From assembly GCA_903887275.1 (NCBI GenBank), contig CAISPD010000032.1, forward strand, positions 1-57,795: 57,795 nucleotides of DNA, in the 5' to 3' direction. This document shows, in pieces, positions 33,113-40,939 of this stretch. Both the position numbers and the translations under genes were made by a program. The stretch comes from an uncultured Mucilaginibacter sp. (GTDB lineage Bacteria; Bacteroidota; Bacteroidia; Sphingobacteriales; Sphingobacteriaceae). How positions within the stretch are numbered: position 1 is the first letter of the stretch; each line of letters starts with the position of its first letter. Below the pieces are notes generated by a model that was not told the DNA's origin, did no database searches, and saw only the letters and a list, made by a program, of their open reading frames with translations.

Positions 33113-33150
33113 TGTTGAAACGTTGTAATGTTGGAAGGTTGTAACGTTGT
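33113..33150. repeat. GTTGNAACGTTGTAA-type repeat after der
   Basis: Three imperfect repeats of about 12 nt with the theme GTTG(T/A)AACGTTG/GTTGTAATGTTGGAA lie directly after the der stop. This low-complexity tract looks like a member of a common Bacteroidota intergenic repeat family. Confidence 0.45.
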
Positions 33151-33237
33151 TTGCGGAGATTTAATTAAAAAGCCTGTTTATTTCGTACTACCTGTTGCAA
33201 AGCCTTGCTTTTCTGCGTATTATTATAAAAAGACGGT

Positions 33238-33927
33238 ATGAGAAAAGTTTGGATTTTACTGCTCGGGGTGTTGGTAATGGTATCCTGTAAAAAAGGAATC
33301 AATTATCCTCCCAATGAAAATTGCATCACCCGTGTAAGTTTTCCTTTGGACAAGGTGAGTTCGGCGGATTCTGCCGCTGCAATTGCTTTGCTGGACCAGC
33401 ACAATATCCCCCATAAAAACGTTATGCCGGCATATGTATCCTTTTACAACGTTCCCTCCGGAGATAACGCGGGTAATTATGCCAATATTTTTGTTACGCA
33501 ATATATTAACGGCTTGCCGGTAATTTCCGGCGATATTTGGTACCAATTCTACAATAACGTGTTGCAATCTACATACGGTACAATTTATAAGGGCTATTAT
33601 CCTAATTCACTGCCGCAACATTCATTACCTGATTTGCGGACATTGTATTATAATGCTGTAGCTAAAAATGCAAGTCAGCAATTTGCGACCAGCCTTCAGG
33701 ATTCATGCCTCAAAGCTACCCTGGGCTATTATGATTTAAATGTGAATTTAAATACAAAACCAAATTTAGCAAGAGTCTGGCTGATCATGCCCGAACATGG
33801 GAGTTTCCCACATGTTTATCTGCGCGATGATAACAGCGCATTGATCCTTTATGACCCAGGTTTTGTATTTTACGACGTCCACAAGGATCAAAAAACAATA
33901 ACAGGCAACGCCTTTAAACGCCAATAG
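33238..33927 (+). CDS. Hypothetical lipoprotein, tandem paralogue 1
   Basis: A 229-residue predicted lipoprotein: MRKVWILLLGVLVMVSCKK signal, Cys at 17. The mature part is beta-rich. It shares clear blocks with the next gene, such as NGLPVISGD/NGLPIFSED, LQDSCLKATLGYYDLN/IQDSTLVALLGYYNLN and LRDDNSALI/FRDDSGAVM. No family is recognised. The gap to the next gene is 11 bp, so the two form an operon. Confidence 0.8.
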   Translation: MRKVWILLLGVLVMVSCKKGINYPPNENCITRVSFPLDKVSSADSAAAIALLDQHNIPHKNVMPAYVSFYNVPSGDNAGNYANIFVTQYINGLPVISGDIWYQFYNNVLQSTYGTIYKGYYPNSLPQHSLPDLRTLYYNAVAKNASQQFATSLQDSCLKATLGYYDLNVNLNTKPNLARVWLIMPEHGSFPHVYLRDDNSALILYDPGFVFYDVHKDQKTITGNAFKRQ

Positions 33928-33938
33928 TAAAACGCGCC

Positions 33939-34625
33939 ATGAAAAAAACGGTTCTTTCGCTATTGATAGTTCTCTTGAGCATAGCTTGTAAAAAAGATTC
34001 CAATACGAATGGATACGGGTCCATCGTTCAGGATCAATCGTTGTTTACCAACCCCGGCGGACATTTCATACCGCCTGCCATCACTATACAGGACAGCCTT
34101 ACGGTATCGCAGTTGATGACCGGTAATAATTTGGCAACCGACGGCTTTCAATTTTATTTCTATGAAAGTTACAATGCGATAGATCAGCAAAACCAGATAG
34201 GCTTTTACCAGATAGCGATCGCCAGGCAAATAAGAAATGGCCTTCCGATATTTTCTGAAGATATTACCTTTGGTTTTGAAAACGGTAAGCTAAACGGACC
34301 AGCTCCGGCTGCACAGTTTATCGTTGGTACGATAGCACTTGACAATAAACCGGTCCTTAGCCTGCAGGCATTAAGGAACATTTTTATTAAAACCGATAAT
34401 GCAAATGAAGCCAGGAAAATTGGGATTCAGGATTCAACTTTAGTTGCTCTATTGGGGTATTACAACCTTAATATCAACCAAATATCGGTTGGAGGCGTAC
34501 CCAATTATGTCAAAGCCTGGTATGTACATCCCGTTCGCTCCTTATATCCATTTGGTTTTTTTCGCGATGATTCGGGAGCTGTAATGGGATTCAGGGCAGC
34601 AACCAGTAATAATTTATTCCCCTGA
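33939..34625 (+). CDS. Hypothetical lipoprotein, tandem paralogue 2
   Basis: A 228-residue predicted lipoprotein (LLSIACKKD lipobox, Cys at about 18). It is a diverged duplicate of its upstream neighbour, with the same order of beta blocks but a longer Gly/Pro-rich stretch after the lipobox. The stop lies 10 bp from that of the converging S41 protease gene. Role unknown; outer-membrane or periplasmic location inferred. Confidence 0.8.
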   Translation: MKKTVLSLLIVLLSIACKKDSNTNGYGSIVQDQSLFTNPGGHFIPPAITIQDSLTVSQLMTGNNLATDGFQFYFYESYNAIDQQNQIGFYQIAIARQIRNGLPIFSEDITFGFENGKLNGPAPAAQFIVGTIALDNKPVLSLQALRNIFIKTDNANEARKIGIQDSTLVALLGYYNLNINQISVGGVPNYVKAWYVHPVRSLYPFGFFRDDSGAVMGFRAATSNNLFP

Positions 34626-34635
34626 CCGTTTGGAA

Positions 34636-36216
34636 TTAATTGATAGCGGCAATAGCTTTTCTAAGGGTATTATCGCTGCTGTTCAATACTTCAAAATAAG
34701 CGTTATCACCCCATTTATACCTTGCGGCGAAGGCTTTGAGTATCAATTTTATGCTTTCCTTCGATGCCTTGATCTCATTCGAATCCATCTCTTTTACCGT
34801 TGATGAGGCGTAAAGGATAAAATTGTCAAACTCGTCATTACCGAGGCTAAAGCTTTTTATAAAGTTTTCGTCGGTTTTAAAACCAGCTAGAACCGGCTGC
34901 ATACGGTCAATCACATAAGCATTGAACAATTGCCGGTCACTTAGTTCCTGGATCAACTGAGTATTTCCCGTAGTATCGGCGGGAACAAACACATCAGGCA
35001 TAATTCCTCCGCCACTATATACTTTACGACCGGCAGCTGTATGGAAAGTTTTAGCACGTTTAAATGCACTATCGGCCAGGTAATTTTCCTCCGAGAATAG
35101 TTCGCCTTTGTGCATGCGCTCCGACACTTCATTGCGGTAACTCTCGATGCCATCCCGGTATGATTTCTGGATCGATCGGCCGGAAGGGGTATAATAACGG
35201 GCAACTGTAAGATTCACTGCCGAACCATCATTAAAACCAAACTGTTGCTGTACCAGGCCCTTGCCAAAAGAACGGCGGCCAACGATTATTGCGCGGTCGA
35301 AATCCTGCAATGCACCAGCCAGAATCTCGCTTGCCGACGCTGAATATTCATCGATCAGCACCGCCAACTTACCATTATGGAACAAGCCAGAGTCTGAGGC
35401 AAAATAATCGGTACGTGGTTCGTGTATTCCCCTTGTATAGACAATCAGTTTGCCTTTTTCTAAAAATTCGCTGGCCAATGCAGTTGCCGAATTAAGGTAT
35501 CCGCCACCATTTCCGCGCAGGTCGAGCACCAATTTTTTCATGCCGTTTGCCTGCAGGCCATTAAGCGCCTTGCGAAAATCAATATCCGTAGTGGATGCAA
35601 ATTTACTGATCTTGATATAGCCCACTGCGGGTGCCACCATGTAGGAAGCATCCAGGCTGCTAAGATCAACATGCCCGCGTTTTATCTTAACTATCCGCTG
35701 GTCTTTTTCGCCCGGGGCCAATATCGATAAAGCAATGAGCGAATCTTTATCGCCCCGAAAAACTTTATTTACTGCTCCCGAACTTAGGTGTGTACCTGAA
35801 AATTTTTTGCCGTCAACGGCTATTACACGGTCGCCAATGTTAATGCCCGAACGCATAGCAGGTCCACCGTCATAAACCTGGGTGATCACTAAAGTATCAC
35901 GGAGAAGCTGGTATTCGATGCCTATGCCATCAAAACCGCCATCAAGCCGCTCGTTAACCGATTCAGCTTGTTGCGGAGGAAGATAAAGTGAATGCGGATC
36001 AAGGTTTTGCAGGAGGTTGTTAACTGCTACGCCCTCCAGACTATCAGTATTAACGGAATCGACATAATCATGATGTACCAGTTGCAGTACTTTGGATATC
36101 TTGCCGCCGCTATGTGAAAATCCCGGACGAATACGATCGGCCAAAAACAAACCGATGGCAATGCCGATCAGTAACACGATAAAGCTTCTGAAAATAATTG
36201 ATGCCGCTCTCTTCAT
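34636..36216 (-). CDS. S41 family C-terminal processing peptidase
   Basis: A 526-residue protease. The start at 36216 is chosen because MKRAASIIFRSF begins a membrane anchor (TM about 9-28). A longer frame from 36315 would place 33 unlikely residues in front. In order: PDZ domain at about 90-175 with IGDRVIAVDG, and S41 catalytic core with SASASE (nucleophile Ser294) and SFGKG (Lys319), giving the Ser-Lys dyad of CtpA/Tsp. It degrades or trims periplasmic proteins from their C termini. A Bacteroidota-type C-terminal domain of about 170 residues follows. Confidence 0.93.
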   Translation of the reverse strand: MKRAASIIFRSFIVLLIGIAIGLFLADRIRPGFSHSGGKISKVLQLVHHDYVDSVNTDSLEGVAVNNLLQNLDPHSLYLPPQQAESVNERLDGGFDGIGIEYQLLRDTLVITQVYDGGPAMRSGINIGDRVIAVDGKKFSGTHLSSGAVNKVFRGDKDSLIALSILAPGEKDQRIVKIKRGHVDLSSLDASYMVAPAVGYIKISKFASTTDIDFRKALNGLQANGMKKLVLDLRGNGGGYLNSATALASEFLEKGKLIVYTRGIHEPRTDYFASDSGLFHNGKLAVLIDEYSASASEILAGALQDFDRAIIVGRRSFGKGLVQQQFGFNDGSAVNLTVARYYTPSGRSIQKSYRDGIESYRNEVSERMHKGELFSEENYLADSAFKRAKTFHTAAGRKVYSGGGIMPDVFVPADTTGNTQLIQELSDRQLFNAYVIDRMQPVLAGFKTDENFIKSFSLGNDEFDNFILYASSTVKEMDSNEIKASKESIKLILKAFAARYKWGDNAYFEVLNSSDNTLRKAIAAIN

Positions 36217-36329
36217 TATCCAACTCCAAAAGTAAGCCTTTGCTTGTAATCGAAAATAATTAATAAAAATTTGTTGTCCATTGCTTTTGACGTTTTTTAA
36301 CGATTTTTGTTGCAATAATTTACAATAAG

Positions 36330-37142
36330 ATGGAAAAGACCACCGAACAGGATTCCCATTACAGTAATCTGGAAAAAATGCCGGTGTTTGAAATACTGCA
36401 AAGTATTAATAAAGAGGACCATACCGTACCTGATGCTATCGCAAAGGCACTGCCTCAGCTGGAAAAATTAGTAACAGCAACCGCTGAGAAAATGAAAGCA
36501 GGCGGCCGGCTTTTTTACATTGGAGCAGGTACCAGTGGTAGATTAGGTATAGTTGATGCATCTGAATGTCCCCCCACCTTCGGGGTACCATTTGATCTGG
36601 TAGTTGGTATCATTGCCGGTGGTGATGGTGCCATCCGTAAAGCTGTAGAGTTTGCTGAAGACGATGCCGAACAGGCCTGGAAAGATCTTTCAACTTATAA
36701 TATCAGCAGCAAGGATGTACTGGTTGGCATTGCTGCTTCAGGGACCACACCCTATGTGGTAGGGGGCTTGCGGAAGGCTAATGAGCACCACATCATCACC
36801 GGCTGCATTGTGTGCAACGGCGGCAGCCCGGTTGCGGCAGTTGCCAAATACCCGGTTGAAGTAGTAGTTGGTCCCGAATTTCTGACGGGATCTACCAGGA
36901 TGAAAGCGGGCACTGCACAAAAATTAGCGCTCAATATGCTTTCTACAACGGTAATGATACAATTGGGGAAGGTAAAAGGCAACAAAATGGTTGATATGCA
37001 ACTAAGTAACCATAAACTGGTTGACAGGGGCACCCACATGGTAATGAACTACACGGGCTTGCCCGAACAGGAAGCAGCGGCCTTACTGCTAAAACACGGC
37101 AACGTCCGTCAGGCAGTGGAAGAGTTCATGCAAAAACAATAA
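36330..37142 (+). CDS. murQ: N-acetylmuramic acid 6-phosphate etherase
   Basis: A 270-residue SIS-domain enzyme. GAGTSGRLGIVDASECPPTFG (about 68-88) is the MurQ active-site signature, with further blocks GTAQKLALNMLSTT and HKLVDRGTHM. It cleaves the lactyl ether of MurNAc 6-phosphate to give GlcNAc 6-phosphate in peptidoglycan recycling. It is shorter than the about 300-residue E. coli enzyme, as in many Bacteroidota. No anhydro-MurNAc kinase (anmK) lies next to it. Divergently oriented to the S41 protease. Confidence 0.95.
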   Translation: MEKTTEQDSHYSNLEKMPVFEILQSINKEDHTVPDAIAKALPQLEKLVTATAEKMKAGGRLFYIGAGTSGRLGIVDASECPPTFGVPFDLVVGIIAGGDGAIRKAVEFAEDDAEQAWKDLSTYNISSKDVLVGIAASGTTPYVVGGLRKANEHHIITGCIVCNGGSPVAAVAKYPVEVVVGPEFLTGSTRMKAGTAQKLALNMLSTTVMIQLGKVKGNKMVDMQLSNHKLVDRGTHMVMNYTGLPEQEAAALLLKHGNVRQAVEEFMQKQ

Positions 37143-37234
37143 GCAAGAAATAACGCGGACTTACAATTTATTTAACAGGATTTGGTTATTATAGCATTAA
37201 AATTTTACCCTGCAAAGGGAGTAAGGAGAGGGTT

Positions 37235-37801
37235 ATGCACGAGATAGAGCCCTATTATAAATGGCGCGATGATTATGTGGCGGCAGAAGATGAGTTATCG
37301 CCGTTTTATGCAACAGAATACAGTGAGTTTGAATTTGACAAGCAGATCTACAATTACCTGCTGCATCCGCAGTGGGATTCGTTCGGGTCAAATACCTTGT
37401 ACCTGAAGGTACTGTTTGCCGATTATGATCGTCAGTATGCCATTATTGAATTTATTGGCGAATGGAACGATGCCATAACCAATGATGTGATGCTGTTAAA
37501 GCGCGAACTGATAGACCTGATGGTTGATAGTGGCATCAACAAATATGTGCTTATCGGCGAGAATGTGCTTAATTTCCACTCTTCCGACGATTGTTATTAC
37601 GAGGAATGGTTCCAGGACCTTGACGACGGCTGGATAGCCGGCATCAATTTCAGGGACCATGTGATCGATGAGTTTAAGCGCAATAACATAGATTATTATA
37701 TCAACTTTGGCGGCGAACTGGATGAAATGAGCTGGCGCAGTTTGAAACCACTTCAATTTTTTAAGAAAGTGGAAGAGCAGTTGGTAAAGCGACTAAGTTA
37801 A
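37235..37801 (+). CDS. Conserved hypothetical acidic protein
   Basis: A 188-residue cytoplasmic protein with no signal or membrane segment. It is rich in Asp, Glu, Tyr and Trp (for example DDYVAAEDELSPFY near the N terminus and SSDDCYYEEWFQDLDDGW near 113-130). I recognise no domain. It follows murQ by 92 bp on the same strand and may be in its transcript, but nothing links it to wall recycling beyond position. Confidence 0.75.
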   Translation: MHEIEPYYKWRDDYVAAEDELSPFYATEYSEFEFDKQIYNYLLHPQWDSFGSNTLYLKVLFADYDRQYAIIEFIGEWNDAITNDVMLLKRELIDLMVDSGINKYVLIGENVLNFHSSDDCYYEEWFQDLDDGWIAGINFRDHVIDEFKRNNIDYYINFGGELDEMSWRSLKPLQFFKKVEEQLVKRLS

Positions 37802-37875
37802 CAGGCCTGTTACATGACAAATTTTCAGGTTGGATAACCTAGGCATAATTTATGCGCTCGGAAGTATGTATAAAT

Positions 37876-37890
37876 CGTGCATATTGCACG
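37876..37890. promoter_or_regulatory. 15-bp palindrome upstream of the BI-1 gene
   Basis: CGTGCATATTGCACG is a perfect palindrome with 6-bp arms and a 3-nt centre, 47 bp before the ATG at 37938. Position fits an operator or an attenuating hairpin. No regulator is encoded next to it. Confidence 0.35.
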
Positions 37891-37937
37891 CAAGTAAAAA
37901 TTTGTAAATTCGTTTAATTAAATAGTCAATTTAAAAA

Positions 37938-38663
37938 ATGGAAAATCAAACACCGGATTACACCAATGTGATCCAAATAGATGAAGCAGATTCGTCACGT
38001 AGATACCTGGCAAAAGTATTTACGTGGATGTTTATCGGGTTAGGTTTATCAGCGGCGGTAGCTTTTGAATTTTACGGAAGCACGGCGTTGCGAAGTCTTT
38101 TGATAGATCAAACCACGCACCAACTAACCGGCCTTGGATATGTTGCAATTTTTGCTCCTGTTGTTTTTTCATTTGTAATAAGCTTCGGGTTTAATCGCAT
38201 TTCATACCCGGCATTATTATTTTTATTCATTGCTTATGCTGTTACAACAGGCATAAGTTTAAGCTTTCTAGGCTTGATGTATACTGCCGCATCAATATTT
38301 GGGGTATTTCTAAGTTCCGCCGCGGTGTTTGGTATCATGGCTATTGCCGGGTATACAACGCAAATGGATTTAAGCAAATTTGGTTCGATCCTAGTTATGG
38401 CATTTTTTGCGCTATTTGCAGTAAGTCTGATCAATTTCTTTTTAGGCAGTGCACAAATTGAATATCTGTTAAGCTTTGCATTTGTGGCGATCATGATTGG
38501 CCTAACTGCTTATTACATGCAAATGTTGAAAAGAATTGGAGCTGGAATTGAATTTGGGACGGACAGTGCTGCCAAATTAGTGCTCATTGGCGCCTTCGTG
38601 CTCTACACTACTTTTATCAATTTGTTTATATCAATGCTGAGGATTTTCGGAAGCAGAAAGTAA
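37938..38663 (+). CDS. Bax inhibitor-1/YccA family membrane protein
   Basis: A 241-residue protein with seven predicted TM helices and the BI-1 family layout: a polar N terminus (about 25 residues), helices beginning near 28 (FTWMFIGLGLSAAVAF), and a C-terminal pair ending FVLYTTFINLFISMLRIFGSRK. In bacteria YccA-type proteins inhibit FtsH; BI-1 homologues can also leak Ca2+. The actual role here is unknown. Followed by a clear terminator. Confidence 0.92.
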   Translation: MENQTPDYTNVIQIDEADSSRRYLAKVFTWMFIGLGLSAAVAFEFYGSTALRSLLIDQTTHQLTGLGYVAIFAPVVFSFVISFGFNRISYPALLFLFIAYAVTTGISLSFLGLMYTAASIFGVFLSSAAVFGIMAIAGYTTQMDLSKFGSILVMAFFALFAVSLINFFLGSAQIEYLLSFAFVAIMIGLTAYYMQMLKRIGAGIEFGTDSAAKLVLIGAFVLYTTFINLFISMLRIFGSRK

Positions 38664-38684
38664 TAAGCACCAAGAACTCTTTTT

Positions 38685-38710
38685 AAAAGCCCCGCAACTG
38701 CGGGGCTTTT
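38685..38710 (+). terminator. Rho-independent terminator after BI-1 gene
   Basis: An 11-bp stem (AAAAGCCCCGC/GCGGGGCTTTT), 4-nt loop, T-rich tail. Confidence 0.9.
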
Positions 38711-38919
38711 GCTTTTATGTCCCGTCCTAAAAAATAACCCTGCTACCGGCATTAGCCTTACAGTAGAAGTTTATAAATCTGCCTTTATCTATCGCCTTTT
38801 TTACTTTGAATAGACCATCAACAATTGCTCAACATCAAATGCTTATCGCGATATTTTTGACTATGGTATTAATTAACTTATTTTTAAGCAGTCATTTAAC
38901 ATTAAAATCATCAACCAAA

Positions 38920-39294
38920 ATGAAACGAATCCTATTAATTTGCTGCCTCTTTATCACTTATGCTGCGGTTGCGCAGGTTAAATCTATCAACGATCCCGCT
39001 GAAAAAGCTAAAGGATTGCAAAAGCAATTAAAGCTGTCCGACGCCCAGGCAAGTAAAATTGCAGCGATTTACAAAGAATCTTCGCAACAGTTTGATAAAA
39101 TAAAAGAAGCTGAAAAAGGCAATACCAATAAAATTGCTGCAGCTATCGCGCCGCTTCGTACAGCAACCATCAAAAAGATCAAGGCATTATTGACACCCGC
39201 TCAGGCTGTTAAATACGATAAACTGGTAAAACAAACCACCACTGCTGCAGGCAGTGGCTGGAGCGATGGCTGGACAGCAGCATCCACCAATTGA
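38920..39294 (+). CDS. Small secreted helical protein
   Basis: A 124-residue protein with signal peptide MKRILLICCLFITYAAVAQ. The start at 38920 is preferred to the TTG at 38806, which would add 38 residues in front of the signal. The mature chain has the layout of LTXXQ/Spy-like periplasmic proteins (QLKLSDAQASKIAAIYKES, then LLTPAQAVKYDKL), two amphipathic helices joined by a Lys-rich loop. A chaperone-like or metal-responsive role is possible but is only a family analogy. A terminator follows. Confidence 0.75.
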   Translation: MKRILLICCLFITYAAVAQVKSINDPAEKAKGLQKQLKLSDAQASKIAAIYKESSQQFDKIKEAEKGNTNKIAAAIAPLRTATIKKIKALLTPAQAVKYDKLVKQTTTAAGSGWSDGWTAASTN

Positions 39295-39318
39295 TTGCAA
39301 GGCAAACTAAAGAACAAC

Positions 39319-39348
39319 AAAAACGCCCCGAAATTCGGGGCGTTTTTT
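39319..39348 (+). terminator. Rho-independent terminator
   Basis: A 13-bp stem (AAAAACGCCCCGA/TCGGGGCGTTTTT), 3-nt loop and T-run after the small secreted protein gene. It could also serve pdhB on the minus strand. Confidence 0.88.
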
Positions 39349-39374
39349 ATTTTACGATCAGCGCAATCAGCTAT

Positions 39375-39390
39375 CCCGATAGCTACCGGG
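39375..39390. repeat. CCCGATAGCTAYCGGG palindrome, second copy
   Basis: CCCGATAGCTACCGGG differs by one base from the inner palindrome of the nested hairpin at 30571-30586. It suggests a dispersed short repeat family. Confidence 0.6.
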
Positions 39391-39408
39391 ACAAACTAAT
39401 CAGCGGTC

Positions 39409-40392
39409 TTATTTTGTTACGTATAAAACTTCCTTAACAGCCTTAATAACTCTTTCCGGATTTGGTAAATATTCCTGGATCAATGTTGGTGCGTAAGGAA
39501 GCGGAACATCACCACCCATGATACGCAGGATAGGCGCATCGAGGTAATCAAAAGCATCTTTTTGTACTTTGAAAGCAACTTCAGTGGCGATAGAACCTAA
39601 AGGCCAGCTTTCCTCAACGATCACCAGTCGGTTGGTTTTTTTAACTGAGTTGATCACAGTGTCATAATCGATCGGCCTTACTGTACGCAGGTCGATCACT
39701 TCGGCATGGATGCCTTCTTTTTCCAACTCGGCAGCAGCAGCGTTAACCACTTTCATGATCTTTCCGAAACCCACCAGGGTAACATCCGAACCTTCTTTGG
39801 TAATTTTAGCCTTTCCTAATGGAATATAATAGGTCTCTTCAGGAACTTCACCTTTGTCACCGTACATCAGTTCGGATTCCATAAAGATTACGGGATCCGG
39901 ATCAATGATCGACGACTTCAACAAACCTTTTGCATCATAAGGATTAGAGGGAACAACCACCTTTAAACCCGGGCAATTGGCATACCAGTTCTCGAAACAC
40001 TGACTATGCTGTGAGCTTAACATACCCGCATTACCTGTTGGCCCGCGGAAAACAATTGGAACCGAAAACTGTCCGCCACTCATCGACATGATCTTGGCGG
40101 CGCCATTGATGATCTGGTCAATTGCAACCAGCGAGAAGTTGAAGGTCATGAATTCAATGATAGGCCTTAAACCGTTCATTGCCGAACCGATTCCGATACC
40201 TGCAAAGCCTAATTCAGAGATAGGTGTGTCAATAACCCGCTTCGCACCAAATTCATCCAGCATACCCTGGCTAACTTTGTAAGCGCCGTTATATTCGGCC
40301 ACTTCCTCGCCCATCAGGTATATTTTGTCGTCATTACGCATCTCTTCGCTCATAGCTTCGCGGAGTGCTTCCCTGAATTGTATTTCTCTCAT
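39409..40392 (-). CDS. pdhB: Pyruvate dehydrogenase E1 component, beta subunit
   Basis: A 327-residue subunit of the alpha2beta2-type E1. The start MREIQFREALREAMSEEM is typical, and residues 45-75 (RVIDTPISELGFAGIGIGSAMNGLRP) hold the thiamine diphosphate binding Glu region. The transketolase-like pyrimidine domain and C-terminal domain follow. It oxidatively decarboxylates pyruvate with E1 alpha, E2 and E3, none of which is adjacent. The length fits pyruvate dehydrogenase or a closely related branched 2-oxo-acid dehydrogenase; PDH is preferred by similarity to memory. It has a strong promoter at 40419-40447. Confidence 0.9.
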   Translation of the reverse strand: MREIQFREALREAMSEEMRNDDKIYLMGEEVAEYNGAYKVSQGMLDEFGAKRVIDTPISELGFAGIGIGSAMNGLRPIIEFMTFNFSLVAIDQIINGAAKIMSMSGGQFSVPIVFRGPTGNAGMLSSQHSQCFENWYANCPGLKVVVPSNPYDAKGLLKSSIIDPDPVIFMESELMYGDKGEVPEETYYIPLGKAKITKEGSDVTLVGFGKIMKVVNAAAAELEKEGIHAEVIDLRTVRPIDYDTVINSVKKTNRLVIVEESWPLGSIATEVAFKVQKDAFDYLDAPILRIMGGDVPLPYAPTLIQEYLPNPERVIKAVKEVLYVTK

Positions 40393-40418
40393 TATAATTT
40401 AAATGAATTTTGCGAACG

Positions 40419-40447
40419 CAAATATAGGCAATGAACTTATAAAAACA
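40419..40447 (-). promoter_or_regulatory. pdhB promoter
   Basis: Minus-strand TTG (40445-40447), 18-bp spacer, TATATTTG (40419-40426), with the ATG 26 bp downstream. Good Bacteroidota housekeeping match. Confidence 0.7.
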
Positions 40448-40939
40448 ACTTTACAAAAGGGCTTTGCATCAGCCGCGTGATCAGTTAATGAAAATATGAA
40501 CTAAAGCTGACGATATCGTTAAGTTAAAGGCACCTCATTTCGGGGAAAACAAAACCCCGTCCCGGTTTCAATTTTCAATTAACTCCTGAGATGTAATTAA
40601 AAAATTACTGACATATATTGAAAAAATGTTGTTTTTTTCACAAATTTAACAAATCTATAAATGATTGTTTTTCATATATTTACAAAGTTTATTTTAACCA
40701 TAGTGAAATTTTTTTCGTTTAATGAAACAAGTTTTCCTTATATTCGTATAAAGGATGCAGATGCACCTGTTGTGTCTTATTATATAGTTTACCTGGTCTA
40801 AGGTTGGAAATTGTGCCGGACAGTTCCGGAGTCACAATCGCCTGAGGTTGATGTGAAATGGTTTAGATTTTGGTAGCAATTAATTGGATAATTAAAAAAT
40901 ACTAGAGGCTATTTTATATTCAACCTTAAAGGTAACCTA
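40448..40939. other. AT-rich intergenic region before the giant repeat protein
   Basis: About 490 bp. It holds a weak hairpin (CGGGG/CCCCG at 40541-40559), AT-rich stretches, and a bulged stem-loop at 40811-40837 about 100 nt before the ATG. No small ORF or RNA gene was recognised. A TAGATTTTG sequence near 40864 is close to, but not exactly, a -7 box. Confidence 0.4.
40811..40837 (+). promoter_or_regulatory. Stem-loop in the leader of the T9SS cargo gene
   Basis: TTGTG-CCGGA-CAGT-TCCGG-AGT-CACAA pairs in two stacked 5-bp helices with a 3-nt bulge. It might be part of a 5' leader element. No known riboswitch is recognised. Confidence 0.35.

Noticed and set aside
36738-37039. Minus-strand ORFs opposite murQ
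   Set aside because: Antisense to a well-supported MurQ enzyme; no independent evidence.
40541-40559. CGGGG/CCCCG hairpin as the terminator of an upstream gene
   Set aside because: No plus-strand gene ends before it within the expected distance, and the loop and tail are A-rich.
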